From Emticicia aquatilis (GTDB lineage Bacteria; Bacteroidota; Bacteroidia; Cytophagales; Spirosomataceae), in the NCBI RefSeq assembly GCF_014644295.1, contig NZ_BMKK01000009.1:1-64000 (forward strand): 64,000 bases of DNA, read 5' to 3'. Of the stretch, positions 37,415-46,460 are shown piece by piece. The translations under genes and the position numbers were made by a program. Below the pieces are notes generated by a model that saw only the letters and a list, made by a program, of their open reading frames with translations, was not told the origin of the DNA and did not search any database. The stretch's first letter is position 1, and every line of letters starts with the position of its first letter.

Positions 37415-39088
37415 ATGAAAAGGTGCTATAGTCTTTTCATCTTTTTGCTGCTCTCTAACGTATTGCTGGCTCAACAAGCCACGCTTTCGGAGCGAGACTA
37501 TGCCTTAAAATACAAAAAAGCGGTGCAGCTATACGCTGACCAGATGTATTTTGAAGCTCAAAATGAACTTACCCCTCTCACCAATCGAAAATACAACAAT
37601 TCGATGGTTCCTTATGCTCACTATTATCATGCTCTATGCTCTTTCAAACAAAATAAATTCTTTGAAACACGCATAGTCTTACGCCAACTCTTCGAGCGTT
37701 TTCCTGATTGGAATAAGATTGATGAAGGCTATTATCTTTATGCCAATGCAGCCCTTGCCGATAATTATATTGATGAAGGGATGCAGTACATCAACCGTAT
37801 TTCGGGGAATGTCATGAAGAAGGACATCGAAAATATGCTTTACTACCATTTCAGTAAAGTAACTGACCGCAACCAGTTAAAACAGCTCAATCAGAAATTC
37901 CCAAATAATGTAATTATTGCCCAATTATTGGTCGATAATATTCAAAAGAGTAAAAATGTAAGCAAAGAGGATTTAGAAATATCTGACCGCCTTACGAATC
38001 GTTTTAACTTGGGAGAAAATCCAACTACAACTAAAAAAACACCTCAAAGAAGAGAAAACAAAGGGGTTGTAAATATTGCGGTATTACTTCCTTTCCGACT
38101 CAATGATTTTGAAGCTGCTCAATCTAATAGAGCCAATCAGTACATATATGATATGTATGCGGGTATGAAATTGGCAAAAAACAGACTTGAGTCTGAACAA
38201 ATCAACGTTAATCTTCTGACATTCGATATTGACCGTGATGCAAGTTTGATTTCATCTTTGGTGGAAGATAGCCAGTTTACACAAGTTGATTTATTGATTG
38301 GGCCGCTTTATCCCGAAGCTAATAGAATAGCCAACAATTTTGCCAAATCAAATGATGTGGTGCAAGTGCATCCTCTTTCAAATAATAGGCAACTAATAGC
38401 GAGCGACAAAAATACTTTTTTAGCTGCTCCATCATTTGAAACCCAGTCAGCAAAGGCACTGGAATACATGAAATCTCAAACGATTGGTAAAACAGTAGCC
38501 ATTTATTACGGGAATACCCGAAAAGACTCGACTTTTGCTTACGCTTATCGTGACGAAGCCCTTAAAGCTGGTGTTGAGGTAATAATGATTAAGAAGTTTA
38601 CGAATGCTGAAGATATTGATACTCGCCGCCGACCAAGTCATATCTTTATTTCGGGTAGCGATGTTACGTTTGGTAGTAAAGTTATCAATGCACTTGATAA
38701 AAAGAAAGTCACATCTCCAATCATAGCTGCATCTTCGGCTTTTGATTTTGAAAGTTCTTCGCTCAATATTTTCAATCGAGAACTATCTTTGATTCAATTA
38801 GACTATGTCAATCGAGATAAAGATGAAGTAAAAAACTTTAGAAGTCTGTATTTCAACGAACAAAATATTGCTCCTTCATATTACAGTTATTGGGGGTATG
38901 ATATGCTTATTTTTTATGCTCGAATGCTAAATGCTGGCAAAAATCAGCTACGTAATAGCCTGAATGCTATTGAATATACGCAAGGATATACTTTAGATGG
39001 ATTTGATTATACCAACGGCTCAAACGAAAATCAGATTGTGCCAATTATCAAATATCAAGATGGGAAATTTATTGAAGTAATGAGGTAG
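37415..39088 (+). CDS. TPR plus type I periplasmic-binding-fold protein (LpoA-like)
   Basis: 557 residues with a signal peptide (FIFLLLSNVLLAQ). Residues 25-190 are TPR-like helices (YKKAVQLYADQMYFEAQNEL, YHALCSFKQNKFFETRIVL). From about residue 218 a periplasmic-binding-protein fold begins (VNIAVLLPFRLNDFE), with LLIGPLYPEANRIANNFAK and IFISGSDVTFGSKVI. This order, helical TPR then PBP1-like domain, is that of LpoA/LppC, the outer-membrane activator of a class A penicillin-binding protein. There is no lipobox Cys, so it may be soluble periplasmic. A role in peptidoglycan synthesis is inferred from architecture only; an amino-acid-binding role is the alternative. Confidence 0.75.
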   Translation: MKRCYSLFIFLLLSNVLLAQQATLSERDYALKYKKAVQLYADQMYFEAQNELTPLTNRKYNNSMVPYAHYYHALCSFKQNKFFETRIVLRQLFERFPDWNKIDEGYYLYANAALADNYIDEGMQYINRISGNVMKKDIENMLYYHFSKVTDRNQLKQLNQKFPNNVIIAQLLVDNIQKSKNVSKEDLEISDRLTNRFNLGENPTTTKKTPQRRENKGVVNIAVLLPFRLNDFEAAQSNRANQYIYDMYAGMKLAKNRLESEQINVNLLTFDIDRDASLISSLVEDSQFTQVDLLIGPLYPEANRIANNFAKSNDVVQVHPLSNNRQLIASDKNTFLAAPSFETQSAKALEYMKSQTIGKTVAIYYGNTRKDSTFAYAYRDEALKAGVEVIMIKKFTNAEDIDTRRRPSHIFISGSDVTFGSKVINALDKKKVTSPIIAASSAFDFESSSLNIFNRELSLIQLDYVNRDKDEVKNFRSLYFNEQNIAPSYYSYWGYDMLIFYARMLNAGKNQLRNSLNAIEYTQGYTLDGFDYTNGSNENQIVPIIKYQDGKFIEVMR

Positions 39089-39131
39089 TTTATTGGTGAT
39101 TTGTTACTGGGAAACTGGTTATTAGATATAT

Positions 39132-39171
39132 AAAAATGGTGGTCAAGAAACTTTTCTGACCACCATTTTTT
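39132..39171. terminator. Bidirectional terminator between convergent genes
   Basis: AAAAATGGTGGTCA pairs perfectly with TGACCACCATTTTT (39157-39170). The outer A/T stretches provide T-runs on both strands. It lies between the LpoA-like gene (plus) and the PspA-like gene (minus). Confidence 0.88.
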
Positions 39172-39192
39172 ATATCAATTATTTTCAGAAAA

Positions 39193-40176
39193 CTATTCAA
39201 ACAACTTATCGTATTGGTTACCCGAAGATTTGCTTGAAGAAACACTACTTCCAGCAATTAAGGCTTTTTTATCATCGCCCAAAAGAAGCGATACGCCTTC
39301 TTTCTCCCATTTCTCCAACATATTTAAGCCTTCTTCTTCAAATACGCCATTTTGTAGGTCAATCGAATCCATAAAGTTTGAAGATACTTCCATGAAACGT
39401 TGCATTTCGCCTACTTTTTGGCTCACATCATCGGTGATTGATTCCATAGCCATATCAAACATTTGGCGTTGGTCTTTGTCTCCGTTCATAATATTCATCG
39501 CCGAACGCATCGCTGAGTGGCTCGCACGAATCGCCTTACGCTCTTGCTCTTTCACTACCACTTGGTCTTTAATATCTTCGAGCATGATTTCTGAATTTTC
39601 GTACATTTTACCCAAAACACGGTAAAGAATTTCCATTTTTTTGTACAAATCATCGAGTTTCATATTCGATTCTTGCAAACGGCCAGCTTTACGGGCTTTT
39701 AGCACCATCATGGCTTGTTTGTCGGTTTCTTTGGCTTTACTTGCCAAAGTAAGGTCATTCTGAATCTGTTTTTTGTTATTTTCGATGATAGTTTTCAGAT
39801 TTATCATCTGCCCTTTCAGCTTCGAAATTTGCTGATTCATCTTACCCAAATTTCCTTGAAGCTCATCAATATAAGTTTTCAAGATTCCAATTGGGTCCAG
39901 TTGAATAAATAATCCCGTAACCCAACGCATGATACTTTTATAGATGTAAAAAATCAAATTTCGCATTTTGGGGTCGAGAATCATGTAGATTACTGCCGCC
40001 AAAACAATCAGCAAACCAGCCAAATAAAGGGTATTTGATGCCAAAGTTATCAGAAATGGCAATGCTTGGTATAGTAAATATCCTCCACCCAACAATGCAC
40101 CTGCGGCAAAAAGCATTCCTGTGGTGCCTTCTGGGCGATTCCAAAATGATTTAGGTTTTGATTCTTGTAATTCCAT
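39193..40176 (-). CDS. Membrane-anchored PspA/ESCRT-III-like coiled-coil protein
   Basis: 327 residues. Two adjacent hydrophobic segments (MLFAAGALLGGGYLLYQALP and LYLAGLLIVLAAVIYMIL, about residues 20-67) are followed by a short cytoplasmic region. A long helical hairpin then runs from about 95 to 270 (LDPIGILKTYIDELQGNLGK, QISKLKGQMINLKTIIENNK, LKARKAGRLQESNMKLDDLY). The DPIGILKTYIDEL-type opening and helix pattern are reminiscent of PspA/IM30 proteins, which remodel membranes as ESCRT-III relatives. Normal PspA has an amphipathic helix instead of transmembrane helices, so this is an unusual form. It ends in a Ser-rich tail. A coiled-coil gene lies 150 bp upstream on the same strand. The assignment is by fold pattern only. 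Confidence 0.6.
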   Translation of the reverse strand: MELQESKPKSFWNRPEGTTGMLFAAGALLGGGYLLYQALPFLITLASNTLYLAGLLIVLAAVIYMILDPKMRNLIFYIYKSIMRWVTGLFIQLDPIGILKTYIDELQGNLGKMNQQISKLKGQMINLKTIIENNKKQIQNDLTLASKAKETDKQAMMVLKARKAGRLQESNMKLDDLYKKMEILYRVLGKMYENSEIMLEDIKDQVVVKEQERKAIRASHSAMRSAMNIMNGDKDQRQMFDMAMESITDDVSQKVGEMQRFMEVSSNFMDSIDLQNGVFEEEGLNMLEKWEKEGVSLLLGDDKKALIAGSSVSSSKSSGNQYDKLFE

Positions 40177-40196
40177 TGTTGAATAACACCCCCCCG

Positions 40197-40208
40197 CCCC
40201 TAAAGGGG
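40197..40208. repeat. Short GC-rich palindrome in an intergenic gap
   Basis: CCCCTAAAGGGG is embedded in a C-rich run between the PspA-like and coiled-coil genes. Its base composition is unlike the surrounding AT-rich DNA. It may be a degenerate interspersed repeat; no function is evident. Confidence 0.4.
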
Positions 40209-40326
40209 AGCCTTGTTTTTGATTGAAAAGAGAAAGAGGCTTTTCTCTCTTTGGTTTAGGTAATATTTTAATGAATAATTGAAAATGGATAATGTAAAAT
40301 TCTATTCTCCAATAAAACTACATTTT

Positions 40327-40992
40327 CTATTTCAAATACTTCTTCATATTCTCAACATCTTGTCCGATTTGGCCAATTAAATCACTGTATGTTGCATGAA
40401 AATCGCTCAAGGTTGTTTCTATTTTCACCACTGCTTCCGAAATCTCAGCTTTCATTTTGCCCATATCTTCTTGGTGGGCAGCTATTTCTTGGGTGAGTTT
40501 GGCAATTTGTTCGCCTTTGGCTTTAATGGTGGCATCAAGGTCTGCAATAGCTTTTTCTTTACTCCCGATTTGCTTTTGGCGTTGAGCATTGACCGACTCT
40601 TGAAATTTCGAATCTTCGGTCTTTAATACATTCAGATAAAATTGTGCCGAATCATTGAGCTGCTGACTCGAAACGCCCATTGCTTGTGCCGCCGCATAAG
40701 CCGAACTGTATCGAGTAGCTTCATCCATTGGCATTTTGGCCAGTGTTTGCAAAGACTTTTTGTACTCTAAATAATCAAACCCAGGCTGATTATTTGTTTC
40801 CATTGCCCCAAACAGAATCTCGTAAAACTTATCCGAAACTTTGCCCGTTGGCGTTACTACCTCAGTTTTGGTAGTTGTTACTGCGGGTTTAGCATTTGCA
40901 TCCGTTTTTGCAGGCGTAGCTTCGGCAGTTTGCCCGTCGGCGGGTGTCTGAACAATAAAAATACCTTTTAGTTTTGATAAAAAATCGCTCAT
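40327..40992 (-). CDS. Coiled-coil protein of unknown function, partner of the PspA-like protein
   Basis: 221 residues, no signal peptide. After a low-complexity Ala/Thr/Lys linker (about 18-50) comes a helical domain (KFYEILFGAMETNNQPGFDY). A long coiled coil then runs from about residue 125 (EKAIADLDATIKAKGEQIAK, LTQEIAAHQEDMGKMKAEIS). It is mostly acidic and helical and ends LIGQIGQDVENMKKYLK. I do not recognise the family. Gene order suggests that it works with the membrane-anchored PspA-like protein encoded just downstream, for example as a cytoplasmic adaptor. Confidence 0.65.
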   Translation of the reverse strand: MSDFLSKLKGIFIVQTPADGQTAEATPAKTDANAKPAVTTTKTEVVTPTGKVSDKFYEILFGAMETNNQPGFDYLEYKKSLQTLAKMPMDEATRYSSAYAAAQAMGVSSQQLNDSAQFYLNVLKTEDSKFQESVNAQRQKQIGSKEKAIADLDATIKAKGEQIAKLTQEIAAHQEDMGKMKAEISEAVVKIETTLSDFHATYSDLIGQIGQDVENMKKYLK

Positions 40993-41229
40993 TGTATTGA
41001 GATTTTGTAAGTTTTAAAAGTCAAAAAATAGACATTTTATTTACCTAAATATTGCTGTTTTATTAAAACGTGCAACATTTACGATACAAACTTTTGGGTA
41101 TTTCGAGGATTCTACAACTCATTTCATACAATCCAAGCAAAAGGTGTGTCGAATGGCTAAATTTAGTGATGATATTTTGAATATAAATTATTCTTAGAAA
41201 ATATTTATATGAAATCAGCACGAAAGTCT

Positions 41230-41237
41230 TAAATTTG
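41230..41237 (+). promoter_or_regulatory. Putative -7 promoter element of the DUF1549/DUF1553 gene
   Basis: TAAATTTG matches the -7 consensus TAnnTTTG, 27 nt before the ATG at 41264. No good -33 TTG is visible. Confidence 0.4.
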
Positions 41238-41263
41238 TAAGACCCATACTTGTATAGACATCT

Positions 41264-44011
41264 ATGAAAAGCTCAAAAATATTTCTTCTAAGTGCTTCCG
41301 TTGCGGCTGCCATTGGCTCAATGGCGTTTAGCTTCAATCCGTTCAAAGACGAAGTTGATTTTAATACCGAAGTAAAGCCTATTTTAAATAAACACTGTGT
41401 TGCGTGTCATGGTGGTGTAAAGAAAGCTGCGAATCTGAGCTTTTTGTTTTCGCACGAAGCTATTAATACTAAGGGAAAATCAGGAAAAATTGCGATTGTG
41501 GCGGGCGATGCCGAGCATTCAGAATTCTATAAACGCCTCATTACGAATGACTTGGATGAGCGAATGCCAAAAAACGAAGAGCCGCTTAAAAAAGAAGAAA
41601 TAGAGATATTAAAAAAATGGATTGATGGCGGAGCAAAATGGGGCGAACATTGGGCCTATCAGCAACCCGAAAAGCCAAGTGTTCCATCGGTAGGCGGATT
41701 TTTTGCTCGAATCGGACTCTTCAAAGATGATGAAACCCGTTTTGCTAAAAACGAAATCGACCATTTTGTGTTGGATAAACTCAAAAAAGAAGGACTCTCG
41801 CACTCACCCGAAGCAGAAAAAGGCACATTGCTACGCCGTGTTTATTTAGATTTAACAGGCTTACCTCCTACCGAACAGCAATTACAAGATTTCTTGAAAG
41901 ATGAATCGGAAGATGCCTATGAAAAAGTAGTGAATAAACTTCTGGCTTCACCTGCGTATGGCGAACGTTGGGCTTCTATGTGGCTCGATTTGGCTCGTTA
42001 TGCCGATACCAAAGGTTACGAACGTGACGTTTACCGAAATATTTGGCGATACCGAGATTATGTAATTAAGGCGTTCAACGAAGATAAACCATTCGACCAA
42101 TTTACGATTGAACAACTGGCTGGTGATTTATTACCACAACCAACTGACAATCAACTCGTAGCGACAGCTTTCCACCGAAATACCATGACTAACGATGAGG
42201 GTGGAACAGTTGATGAAGAGTTTAGAGTAGCCGCTCAAATCGACCGAGTAAATACTACTTTTGATGTTTGGCAAGGAACAACGATGGCCTGTGTACAGTG
42301 CCATACACACCCGTACGACCCTTTCGTGCATGATGAATATTATAAAACGATGGCGTTTTTCAACAATACTCGTGATGAAGATGTAGTGAGCGAAACGCCT
42401 TATTTAAGGTTTTATAAGAAAGAAGATTCGAGCAAGATTCAAGAAGTAAAAAAATGGATTTTGAGCAAAAGTACTCCCCAAAAAGCCCAAGAATTTGAAC
42501 ATTTTGCCCGAGTTTTAGAACCAAAATTTAATTCGCACGATATTGAACAACTATCTCCAGTTACTTCTTCATTACTCGATGCTAAATATTTGGGACTTCA
42601 ACACACTGGCTATGGCAGACTAAGAAACGTTACGCTAACTGGTAAAAACAGAATGTTGATGACCTTCAATACGGGTAATGAAAAAGGTACTTTACTCGTA
42701 AGAGATAATGCTTTAGATGGTAAAGTTTTGGTAAATATTCCGATTTTCAAAACCCGTGATACGGTAATGTTTTATAATTTACCGAAGTTGGAAGGTAAAC
42801 ATGATTTATATTTTGTATTCACAAACCCAAAAACACCGAAAGAGTGGTTACAAATCAAATGGGTGGCTTTTCAGAATACATTTACCGAAACACCTGATTA
42901 TCAATCCGTTGAGGCAAAATACAAAGAAATTCTGAATGCAAAAGCTGATTACAGTCCGATTTTGGTAGAAGGCACTGGAGATTTGGCTCGCAAACAACAT
43001 ATTTTTGAACGTGGAAATTGGCTCGTGAAAGGTAAAGAAGTAAAACCCGATGTCCCGAAATATCTGTCTTCGATGCCAAAAGAATATCCTCGAAACCGAC
43101 TGGGCTTTGCTAAATGGTTGGTCGATGGCCGAAATCCGCTAACTTCGAGAGTGATTGTGAATCGTTTTTGGGAACAACTTTTCGGCACTGGAATCGTGGA
43201 AACAGTTGAAGATTTTGGCACGCAAGGCTTTGCTCCTTCACACCCCGAAATGCTTGATTATCTGGCCATTACTTTTCAAGATGACATGAAGTGGAGCGTA
43301 AAGAAACTGCTTAAAATGATGGTAATGTCTGGCACTTACAGGCAATCTTCGGCGGTCAACCAAACTTTGCTCGATAAGGACCCAACAAATAAGTTTTTGG
43401 CTCGTGGCCCACGAATTAGACTCACAGCCGAGCAAGTACGTGACCAAGCATTGCTCGTAAGTGGACTTTTATCACAGAAAATGTATGGTAAAAGTGTAAT
43501 GCCTTACCAACCCGAAGGAATGTGGCAGTCACCGTGGAGTGGCGAATCTTGGAATACGTCAAATGGCGAAGATAAACATCGTCGTGCCATTTATACATTT
43601 TGGAAACGCACTTCACCGTATCCTTCAATGATGTCGTTTGATGCACCGAGCCGAGAATTTTGTCAGTCGAGACGCTTGCGGACGAATACGCCTTTGCAAG
43701 CACTCGTAACCCTCAACGACCCTGCTTACGTAGAAGCAGCACAAGAGTTGGCAAAAAGTATGTTGAAGAAAGGAAAAACACCAGAACAACAGATTCAGGC
43801 AGGTTTTAATAAAATTATGATGCGAGATATTGACAGCCGTGAACTGAAGATTTTAACAAAACTTTATCAGCAAACCGAGCAACAATATCGCAAAAATCCA
43901 GTAGAGGCTTATAAATTCTTTGGTCGCTCAGATACTTCTCCATCATTAGCAGCTATGGCAGTTACGGCCAATGCCATGATGAATTTAGATGAGGTAGTGA
44001 CTAAGGAGTGA
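41264..44011 (+). CDS. Secreted cytochrome-type protein with DUF1549 and DUF1553 domains
   Basis: 915 residues with a signal peptide (MKSSKIFLLSASVAAAIGSM). A haem-binding site CVACH lies at residues 45-49, in a planctomycete-type cytochrome domain that ends near GGAKWGEHWA. DUF1549 follows (LLRRVYLDLTGLPPTEQQLQ, SMWLDLARYADTKGYERD, VQCHTHPYDPF). DUF1553 fills the C-terminal third (NRLGFAKWLVDGRNPLTSRV, FGTGIVETVEDFGTQG, QSRRLRTNTPLQALVTLNDP). Proteins like this are usually paired with a DUF1501 gene and thought to act in polysaccharide breakdown or electron transfer. No DUF1501 gene is present here. A Tat-exported sugar isomerase gene follows. The biochemical role of the family is not established. 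Confidence 0.9.
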   Translation: MKSSKIFLLSASVAAAIGSMAFSFNPFKDEVDFNTEVKPILNKHCVACHGGVKKAANLSFLFSHEAINTKGKSGKIAIVAGDAEHSEFYKRLITNDLDERMPKNEEPLKKEEIEILKKWIDGGAKWGEHWAYQQPEKPSVPSVGGFFARIGLFKDDETRFAKNEIDHFVLDKLKKEGLSHSPEAEKGTLLRRVYLDLTGLPPTEQQLQDFLKDESEDAYEKVVNKLLASPAYGERWASMWLDLARYADTKGYERDVYRNIWRYRDYVIKAFNEDKPFDQFTIEQLAGDLLPQPTDNQLVATAFHRNTMTNDEGGTVDEEFRVAAQIDRVNTTFDVWQGTTMACVQCHTHPYDPFVHDEYYKTMAFFNNTRDEDVVSETPYLRFYKKEDSSKIQEVKKWILSKSTPQKAQEFEHFARVLEPKFNSHDIEQLSPVTSSLLDAKYLGLQHTGYGRLRNVTLTGKNRMLMTFNTGNEKGTLLVRDNALDGKVLVNIPIFKTRDTVMFYNLPKLEGKHDLYFVFTNPKTPKEWLQIKWVAFQNTFTETPDYQSVEAKYKEILNAKADYSPILVEGTGDLARKQHIFERGNWLVKGKEVKPDVPKYLSSMPKEYPRNRLGFAKWLVDGRNPLTSRVIVNRFWEQLFGTGIVETVEDFGTQGFAPSHPEMLDYLAITFQDDMKWSVKKLLKMMVMSGTYRQSSAVNQTLLDKDPTNKFLARGPRIRLTAEQVRDQALLVSGLLSQKMYGKSVMPYQPEGMWQSPWSGESWNTSNGEDKHRRAIYTFWKRTSPYPSMMSFDAPSREFCQSRRLRTNTPLQALVTLNDPAYVEAAQELAKSMLKKGKTPEQQIQAGFNKIMMRDIDSRELKILTKLYQQTEQQYRKNPVEAYKFFGRSDTSPSLAAMAVTANAMMNLDEVVTKE

Positions 44012-44037
44012 GCATCCGTTCAAACAAAATCCAACAA

Positions 44038-44355
44038 ATGAATCTACTTTTCGTATGTAGCAGAAATCAATGGCGAAGCCCAACGGCTGAGGAAATATTC
44101 AAAAATAATCAAGAACATCAAGCAAAATCGGCTGGAACTGAGCCTTCAGCACGCATAAAAATTACCGAAAAGTTAATCAACTGGGCAGATATTATCTTTG
44201 TGATGGAAAAGAAACATAAAGAACGAATCAAACAAAGATTTGCTACGGTGGTCGATGAAAAAGAATTAATTGTCTTAGATATTCCTGACGAGTATCAATT
44301 TATGGATGAAGAATTAGTAGATTTAATCAAACTTTCGGTTTCGCCTTATTTATAA
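44038..44355 (+). CDS. Small low-molecular-weight phosphatase-like protein
   Basis: 105 residues from the ATG at 44038; a GTG at 44008 would overlap the preceding stop and adds a poor N-terminus. The phosphate-binding loop is visible as VCSRNQWRSPTAEEIF, a C-x5-R-S motif at the very N-terminus as in low-molecular-weight tyrosine phosphatases. It is about 45 residues shorter than typical members. The C-terminal DP(D/Y) general-acid loop is replaced by DIPDEYQFMDEEL, which still offers an Asp. It may be a compact phosphatase or a phosphate-binding relative. It sits between a DUF1549 gene and a sugar isomerase gene without clear functional connection. Confidence 0.75.
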   Translation: MNLLFVCSRNQWRSPTAEEIFKNNQEHQAKSAGTEPSARIKITEKLINWADIIFVMEKKHKERIKQRFATVVDEKELIVLDIPDEYQFMDEELVDLIKLSVSPYL

Positions 44356-44401
44356 AATCATTACATTTAAAATTCAATCTATCAAAACCTACGATAAACT
44401 T

Positions 44402-45304
44402 ATGGAAAGAAGAGAATTTCTTCAAAAAGGTGCATTGGCACTGGCAGGTACAGCCGCTTTTTCGAGCGATTTATTTGCCGCAGCAAAAGAAAAACATGTG
44501 GTTGGTGTGCAGCTCTACTCTATTAGAGAAGATATGAAAAAAGACCCACTTAGCAGCCTAAAGAAATTGGCAGAAATGGGCTATACACACGTAGAACACG
44601 CCAACTATATCGACCGCAAATTTTATGGATATTCGGCTAAAGAATTTCGTAAAGTATTAGATGATTTAGGTTTAAAAATGCCAAGCGGACATACCGTAAT
44701 GGGCAAAAAACACTGGGACGAAACAACAAAAGATTTTACTGATTCTTGGAAACAAACAGTAGAAGATGCTGCCATTTGTGGACAAAAATATGTGATAAGT
44801 CCATCGCTCGATATTAGTATGCGTAAAGATTTAGAGCAATTAAAGTATTTTATGGATGTCTTTAATAAGTCAGGCGAGCTTTGTAAAAAATCAGGTATGA
44901 AGTTTGGTTACCATAACCACGACTTTGAATTTAGTCTGAAACTCAGCAGTATGAAGGTTTATGATATAATTATGCAAAATACCGACCCAAGTTTGGTTGC
45001 TCAACAACTCGACATTGGTAATATGTACGGTGGTGGCGGACGTGCTGCCGATTTATTGAAGCAATATCCAGGCAGGTTTGAATTGATGCACGTAAAAGAT
45101 GAAATCAAAAGTTCAACCGAACACATCGGTTGGGAAAGTGCGATTCTCGGCACAGGCGTTATCGGTGTGAAAGATATTATTGATACAGGTAAGAAATCGG
45201 GTGGTACAACTCAGTTTATCATTGAGCAAGAATCTTATCAAGGCAAAGCTCCGTTGGATTGCATGAAAGAAGATTTGGCAATCATGAAAAAATGGGGTTA
45301 TTAA
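44402..45304 (+). CDS. Tat-exported sugar phosphate isomerase/epimerase-like TIM barrel
   Basis: 300 residues. The N-terminus MERREFLQKGALALAGTAAF has the twin-arginine signal pattern (RREFLQK) and a hydrophobic stretch, so the protein is probably folded before export. The barrel carries VGVQLYSIREDMKKDP, the metal-binding YHNHDFEFS, QLDIGNMYGGGG and MHVKDEIKSS, then IEQESYQGKAPLDCM. These are the Glu/Asp/His ligands of the xylose isomerase-like superfamily. The substrate is unknown. In Bacteroidota such genes often accompany DUF1549 or oxidoreductase genes for sugar-derivative use. Confidence 0.88.
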   Translation: MERREFLQKGALALAGTAAFSSDLFAAAKEKHVVGVQLYSIREDMKKDPLSSLKKLAEMGYTHVEHANYIDRKFYGYSAKEFRKVLDDLGLKMPSGHTVMGKKHWDETTKDFTDSWKQTVEDAAICGQKYVISPSLDISMRKDLEQLKYFMDVFNKSGELCKKSGMKFGYHNHDFEFSLKLSSMKVYDIIMQNTDPSLVAQQLDIGNMYGGGGRAADLLKQYPGRFELMHVKDEIKSSTEHIGWESAILGTGVIGVKDIIDTGKKSGGTTQFIIEQESYQGKAPLDCMKEDLAIMKKWGY

Positions 45305-45350
45305 TCACCCTTTGCTCATAACATTTCTTATAAACCATAGTTTAAATATG

Positions 45351-45390
45351 AAGTACACAAGGTAAATGCTTTGTGTACTTTATATTTTTA
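45351..45390 (+). terminator. Rho-independent terminator after the sugar isomerase gene
   Basis: AAGTACACAA and TTGTGTACTT (45371-45380) form a perfect 10-bp stem with a 10-nt loop, followed by TATATTTTTAA. An ATG at 45366 lies in its loop and was therefore not used as the start of the next gene. Confidence 0.75.
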
Positions 45391-45413
45391 ATTCTTACAA
45401 CAAACCAAGATTT

Positions 45414-46367
45414 ATGAAATATTTCAGTTTTAGTAATGGCGATAAAATGCCTGCTTTGGGCTTGGGTACTTGGAAATCGGCCAAAGGTGAAGTGTATAAA
45501 GCAGTAAGAGAAGCTATTGTCATTGGCTATCGCCACTTTGACTGTGCCTTTATTTACGGCAATGAAGCTGAAATTGGACAAGCCATTGCCGATGCTATCA
45601 AAAACGGAGAAGTAAGCAGAGAAGAACTTTGGATAACTTCAAAGCTTTGGAATAACCGTCATAGAAAGGAAGATATTCAAGGAGCGATTGAAATCACCTT
45701 GCGTGATTTACAACTTGAATACCTCGACCTTTATCTAATTCACTGGCCAATCGTACTCCGCAATGATATTGATTACCCACAAAGTGGCGAACACTTAGTA
45801 AGCCTCAATGAAGTTTCGCTGACTGAAACTTGGGCAGGAATGATTGATTTACAAGCCAAAGGCTTGACTAAGCATATTGGTGTTTCTAATTTTAGTATCA
45901 AAAAAATCGAGCAAATAAAAGCAGATACAGGCGTTTGTCCAGAAGTTTTACAACTTGAACTTCACCCATTTCTACAACAAAAAGCCATCCTAAAATTTGC
46001 CAACGAAAATAAGATTATTCTCACAGGCTATTGTCCGCTCGGTTCGGCAGATAGACCAGCCAGTAGGATTTCAGTTGGTGAACCAAAACTTTTTGAGAAT
46101 CAGACAATTCTAAGTATTGCCTCCGAAATCGGCTGCTCTCCAGCACAAGTAATGCTTGCATGGGCAATTTGCCGAGGTACTTCTGTAATTCCGAAATCAG
46201 TAAATCCACAACGCTTAGCTGATAATTTGGCCGCAGCCGATATTGACCTCTCAGCAATACAACTGGAAGCCATGAGTGCTTTAGACCAACATTATAGATA
46301 TATTAAAGGAGATTTTTGGTGCTTAGAGGGCAGCGATTATACGATAGCTAACCTTTGGGATGAATAA
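45414..46367 (+). CDS. Aldo/keto reductase
   Basis: 317 residues from the ATG at 45414, which opens the standard MPALGLGTWKS-type N-terminus. The upstream ATG at 45366 is inside a terminator hairpin. The catalytic tetrad is visible: Asp in FDCAF and Tyr in IYGNE, Lys in ITSKLWN and His in LYLIHWP. The NADPH site is VIPKSVNPQRLADNL. It reduces aldehydes or ketones with NADPH in the cytoplasm; overall similarity is to the AKR3-5 aldose reductase type. The gene seems monocistronic. Confidence 0.94.
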   Translation: MKYFSFSNGDKMPALGLGTWKSAKGEVYKAVREAIVIGYRHFDCAFIYGNEAEIGQAIADAIKNGEVSREELWITSKLWNNRHRKEDIQGAIEITLRDLQLEYLDLYLIHWPIVLRNDIDYPQSGEHLVSLNEVSLTETWAGMIDLQAKGLTKHIGVSNFSIKKIEQIKADTGVCPEVLQLELHPFLQQKAILKFANENKIILTGYCPLGSADRPASRISVGEPKLFENQTILSIASEIGCSPAQVMLAWAICRGTSVIPKSVNPQRLADNLAAADIDLSAIQLEAMSALDQHYRYIKGDFWCLEGSDYTIANLWDE

Positions 46368-46460
46368 AAGCATTACATGATTACGGTAAAATGATGATGT
46401 CTATCCAACCTTTTCTAAGAAAATGGTATCTTATCAGAAATATCAAAATTTTATTGAATC

